A stretch of 64,000 bases of DNA, from positions 8,836,242-8,900,241 of the forward strand of contig OY978528.1 in assembly GCA_963854835.1 (NCBI GenBank), in the 5' to 3' direction. Under the pieces are notes generated by a model, which was given only the letters and a program-made list of their open reading frames with translations, was not told the DNA's origin and did no database searches. Made by a program: the position numbers and the translations under genes. How positions within the stretch are numbered: position 1 is the first letter of the stretch; each line of letters starts with the position of its first letter. Origin of the DNA: Megamerina dolium. Lineage: Eukaryota; Arthropoda; Insecta; Diptera; Megamerinidae. This document shows positions 60,810-64,000 of this stretch, in pieces.

Positions 60810-62343
60810 TTTTAGATATTCACAAAATGGCTGTATCTGAAGAGATGACTTGTAGTCTTTGCTGGCCAGTCGTTTTTCATTACGTATTCGTATGCTATAA
60901 ATGTTACGTTACATGAATTTGTCTATCAGATTCTCAAAAATAACGGTAAATTATTAATAATCAGATAATTTTCATAATGTCTTTATTTCTGTTGGCTTTC
61001 TTAAAACGCTGCTTGTTTGAATTGCACAATTGACTCTCATAACCTTTTCTTTCTCTCTAAGTACATGTGTGTGTGTGTGTAGTGTGTGTGTGTGTGTGTA
61101 AATTTTAATGTAATTAGACCATGAACTTGACATATCTAGATGTATACATAACAAAGTACAACTATTTGGCATATTTATGCGTATCAAAGGTGAAACAAAT
61201 TTTTTTTTATACAACAAGAAAGGCAAAAGAAATTAAGAAAAATTGTTACTAGTATGATTTACCTACTCATAATTCATATGATTTTTTATTTTTTTTTTTT
61301 TTTTTGACTTTTATTTTTCTTACTAATACATCCTCATTACTAACACCACTTTTCCATATACAATTTATGATTATCTTAAAATCATCTGACCAACCAGTCA
61401 GTGTTAGTGTCTTTGGGTCATAAAAATATGTATGCATTCGTGCAAGAAGAAGTCATAAGGCAAAGATATGCGTTCGCGCAATATATTACAATTGTTTCTT
61501 TTTACAATTTTTAGTTTAATTATTTCTTGTTACAAATATTGTTGATGTTTTATTTTGAAGTAATTTTTCATAAAAGTCTTGTATGCTTCAACCTTTATGT
61601 TACACATAACTTCAACACTTTGAATGCACATTTCAACTTTCATTTCTACCAAAAATAAAAAAATATATATATATAGAATCATACTAAGAAATATCAAAAA
61701 AAAAAAAAATACAACTGACTTTCCGCCTCTATCTGCCATGAAACCATTAAGCAGGTGTCCATGTTATTGCGGTTAGAACTCTTTGTCTTTCCGGCTGATA
61801 ATGAATTTCAATTGCTACTACTACTACTACTACTGCCTCATTCCTGAATTCTTTATACTAATATATTAAAAAAAAAAAAAACAACAACAACAACAACAAC
61901 AATAAAGAAGCAATGAAAATGCATATGAATAAGAAGTAAAAAAAATGCAATTATTCAAGAAAGACAAAGAGAACAAAAATAGAAAGAATAAAAAACGACC
62001 ATAATTTAAAATTATTTTCATACAATTGACTGCATTTTAAGCATCGTCGCGTACTTTTTCCATTTAACTTTATTTATTGTATATATTTTAAAAATGTTAA
62101 TCATTTTTGTGCTTACATTTCAAATGCGATTAATACACTATCCTCACAATTACTCCACTATGGTGATTAGCCCTATGAGAAGTTATGCTGCAATTGATCG
62201 AACATATTACTTCAGGGTGAGAACATATTTTTTCCATCCACGACTTTGACAAAAGTTAGAAGATTTCTTTCATCAATGACAAACTGTTTTGTCATTTGCA
62301 CATCACCGCAAAATGTATGCCCCATCATGCAGTAAGAGTATAC
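60810..62343. other. AT-rich stretch with microsatellites
   Basis: (GT)n at about 61067-61099, (ACT)n near 61818-61833 and (ACA)n near 61879-61902. No gene is recognised. Confidence 0.55.
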
Positions 62344-62545
62344 AACATCGAACATGTTGCAACTATTTCGTTGTATGATCAAACATTATTCAATTTATTC
62401 AAAATGATGACTTTGATTATATTTTTATTCGCAACGACAAGCTGTTTGCAAATCATTATTAAATTTATGACATCATACGAGGACACAACATCGAACATAT
62501 TGCAACTATTCCATGATAAAACATGATCAAACTTGATTCAATTAA
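62344..62545. repeat. Direct repeat, 143 bp spacing
   Basis: AACATCGAACAT(G/A)TTGCAAC at 62344 and 62487, followed in both by TATT(T/C)C and ATGATCAAAC(A/T)T. The short open frame over it (62296-62526) has no recognisable motif. Confidence 0.75.
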
Positions 62546-63114
62546 GTGAACATTGTGAATTTGCCACTTAAAAGCAACCAAATTTTTTTTTTTTTTTTAG
62601 CATAAATCATACATTCATCATGGTTACATATGGTTTAGTTTATGTTCTAGTACCGAAAGTACTCACATTTGATATAGGGTAACTACTCACACAATTTGAA
62701 AGAACATGTATTCAACTTACATTGTTAAAAATCGCTTAAAGCAACTTTACGTATTCGTAAGTATTCAATATAGAAATCAACCAAGCGTGTGGTTTTACAT
62801 TTTCATACCATATACCTTACATATTGTATGTATAATGACCTCATTGAAGCCTAAATAGTTATTACAAATTTGTTGACAAAAGAAAAAAGAAAACCAAATA
62901 CAATTTTGAAATTGTTAGCTAAGATTTTTTCATAAATATATACCAAATAAATATATGAACTGATGCATCAATGCGTCTTACGTACGACCCCATTGAAAAA
63001 AGTTTAACGATGATGATTTCAAAAATATTTCAACTTTAGCAATAGTCGCAATGTGAATCAAATTTTATTGAGTGTGTGAATTAGTAATCGGCCTTTTTTT
63101 TTTTTGGTGCTCAA
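62546..63114. other. Unannotated AT-rich stretch
   Basis: No supported feature. Confidence 0.5.
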
Positions 63115-63129
63115 AAATCATTTATTTTT

Positions 63130-63479
63130 AAGAATTCTGTCTTTTTGGCAATTTATAGATTCCATCCCAAAAGAACTTTACCGACTTAGCGACCAAAAAC
63201 GTATCGATCGAATTTTCGATTCCGGTGACTGAAGTAAAGCATATTCCATTAAGAGCACCGGCTGGCTGATACAATTCCAGACAGATGCCCGCAATGCCAG
63301 CAGAGCCCGCACGACACCCGTCATCTTTTCGCCTGCCTCAGAAGGCCTACCAGTTTGACTCCCTCCACACTGTGGACGCACCCCTTGGAGGCTGCCGTCT
63401 TCCTGGAGCTGGTCGATGGGAACAACAACACTCAAGCTGATTTACATGAATATTCGTGATTTCGAAATCGTTGTCTGTT

Positions 63480-63519
<40 letters not shown>

Positions 63520-64000
63520 GGGCATTGTACATGGACCCGAACAAGTAGTAAAATGAAGGCGCCAGGTCTGAGCTATAAGCCTGGTGAGGTAAAACTTCCC
63601 ATCTGCTATTAGTAAGATAGTTTTTGACCTAAATAGCAATGTATGGCCATGCGTTGTCATGGTGAAAAATTACCAACTCGTGTCTGATCCCATCTTCCGT
63701 CAGTTTCCCGATCATTGTTCTCTCGGTTTCTCGGTACAGTTCTCCCTCTCGTAATGGTTCGACCAGGTTTTGGTCGAGTAATATCTCCAAATCCTCGTCT
63801 TCAAACTTTCGCTCGGCCGTCCAGAGCGTTCTGCGACTTTGATATCAAAATCACCGTTTTTGAAGCGCCCAAACCACTCCATACACTGTGTATTGGATAG
63901 AGAATTGTCGCCATACAATTCCACAAGCAAGCGATGACTTTCAGCGGCACTTTTCTTTGCAAGAAAGTAACTTAACAAAACTTGGCGAAAAAAACCTCTT
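63130..64000 (-). pseudogene. Mariner transposase relic, interrupted by an insertion
   Basis: Minus-strand reading from the window edge: VLLSYFLAKKSAAESHRLLV, ELYGDNSLSNTQCMEWFGRF, KNGDFDIKVAERSGRP (N-terminal helix-turn-helix region). After a frameshift comes KFEDEDLEILLDQ. The middle of the protein, with the first catalytic Asp, is deleted. LVIFHHDNAWPY (second Asp) and, after a stop, LPHQAYSSDLAPS (third Asp) follow, then YYLFGSMYNAL at 63533. The frame resumes at 63273 with LNGICFTSVTGIENSIDTFL and KFFWDGIYKLPKRQ, the normal mariner C-terminus, after a 261 bp insertion (separate entry). The 5' end lies beyond the window. Cut-and-paste transposase by family; this copy is inactive. Confidence 0.92.
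63257..63517 (+). mobile_element. Nested retroelement-like insertion with (ACA)n tail
   Basis: Sequence foreign to mariner, GC-richer, starting ACCGGCTGGCTGATACAATT and ending in ~14 ACA units (63477-63518). It splits the mariner frame exactly. Near-identical hexamers AAGAGC (63251-63256) and AAGGGC (63518-63523) flank it as a likely target-site duplication. An A-rich/ACA tail plus target duplication means target-primed insertion of a SINE or 5'-truncated LINE on the + strand. I see no A/B boxes, so a LINE 3' end is more likely, but no coding match is obvious. Confidence 0.75.

Overview
The window looks like non-coding nuclear DNA from a higher (schizophoran) fly. It is very AT-rich, with long poly-T/poly-A runs, abundant (CAA)n, (CTG)n, (CAT)n, (TA)n and (GA)n microsatellites and many TACATA/TATGTA strings. 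Every protein-like segment I can name is a decayed transposable-element fragment (mariner, possible Tc1-like, R1/Jockey-like and RTE-like LINEs). A tephritid or related fruit fly would fit, but that is inference. I found no intact host gene, no conventional tRNA or rRNA gene and no CRISPR. The best reading is a large intron or intergenic region that collects repeats.

Layout. 0-9 kb: tandem duplications, an RNase H relic of a LINE (1.8-2.2 kb), a tRNA-derived SINE (5.5-5.7 kb), and a LINE relic with its YADD box and C-terminal region (7.6-8.5 kb), followed by a ~140 bp-period array. 10-12 kb: a fragment of a terminal-inverted-repeat (TIR) element abutting an internally deleted mariner. 16-24 kb: a LINE 3' end (RNase H plus Cys/His tail), a 176 bp tandem duplication, a 400 bp TA tract, a 366 bp mariner-derived MITE with TA target duplications, and an RTE-type LINE C-terminus with a (GA)n tail. 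24-28 kb: another ~140 bp-period array, a mariner C-terminus and a possible Tc1-like relic. 28-33 kb: two copies of a TIR element that starts TATACCCTGCAT, separated and partly filled by a CpG-rich minisatellite complex built on 10, 20 and 21 bp units. 33-38 kb: several 150-190 bp tandem repeats, including seven ~153 bp units. 40-44 kb: a GC-richer repeat with a tRNA-like stretch, the second SINE copy and a fold-back. 45-47 kb: the only stretch that could hold the start of a host gene (an Inr/DPE-like core promoter and a downstream GTAAGT donor, plus an Asn-rich open frame on the other strand); this is low confidence. 47-58 kb: a modular repeat array, the 5' half of an RTE-type LINE, a hAT-like MITE, an unidentified coding-like relic and more tandem duplications. 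60-64 kb: the third SINE copy and a mariner relic carrying a clean nested 261 bp insertion.

How it fits together: there is no pathway here. The biology is the history of mobile elements: nested insertions, internal deletions, satellite expansion inside a MITE, and a loosely related set of repeats with ~140-160 bp spacing that recurs at 8.6, 24, 28, 32 and 36 kb. All homology calls are by eye from translated motifs; no database search was run.
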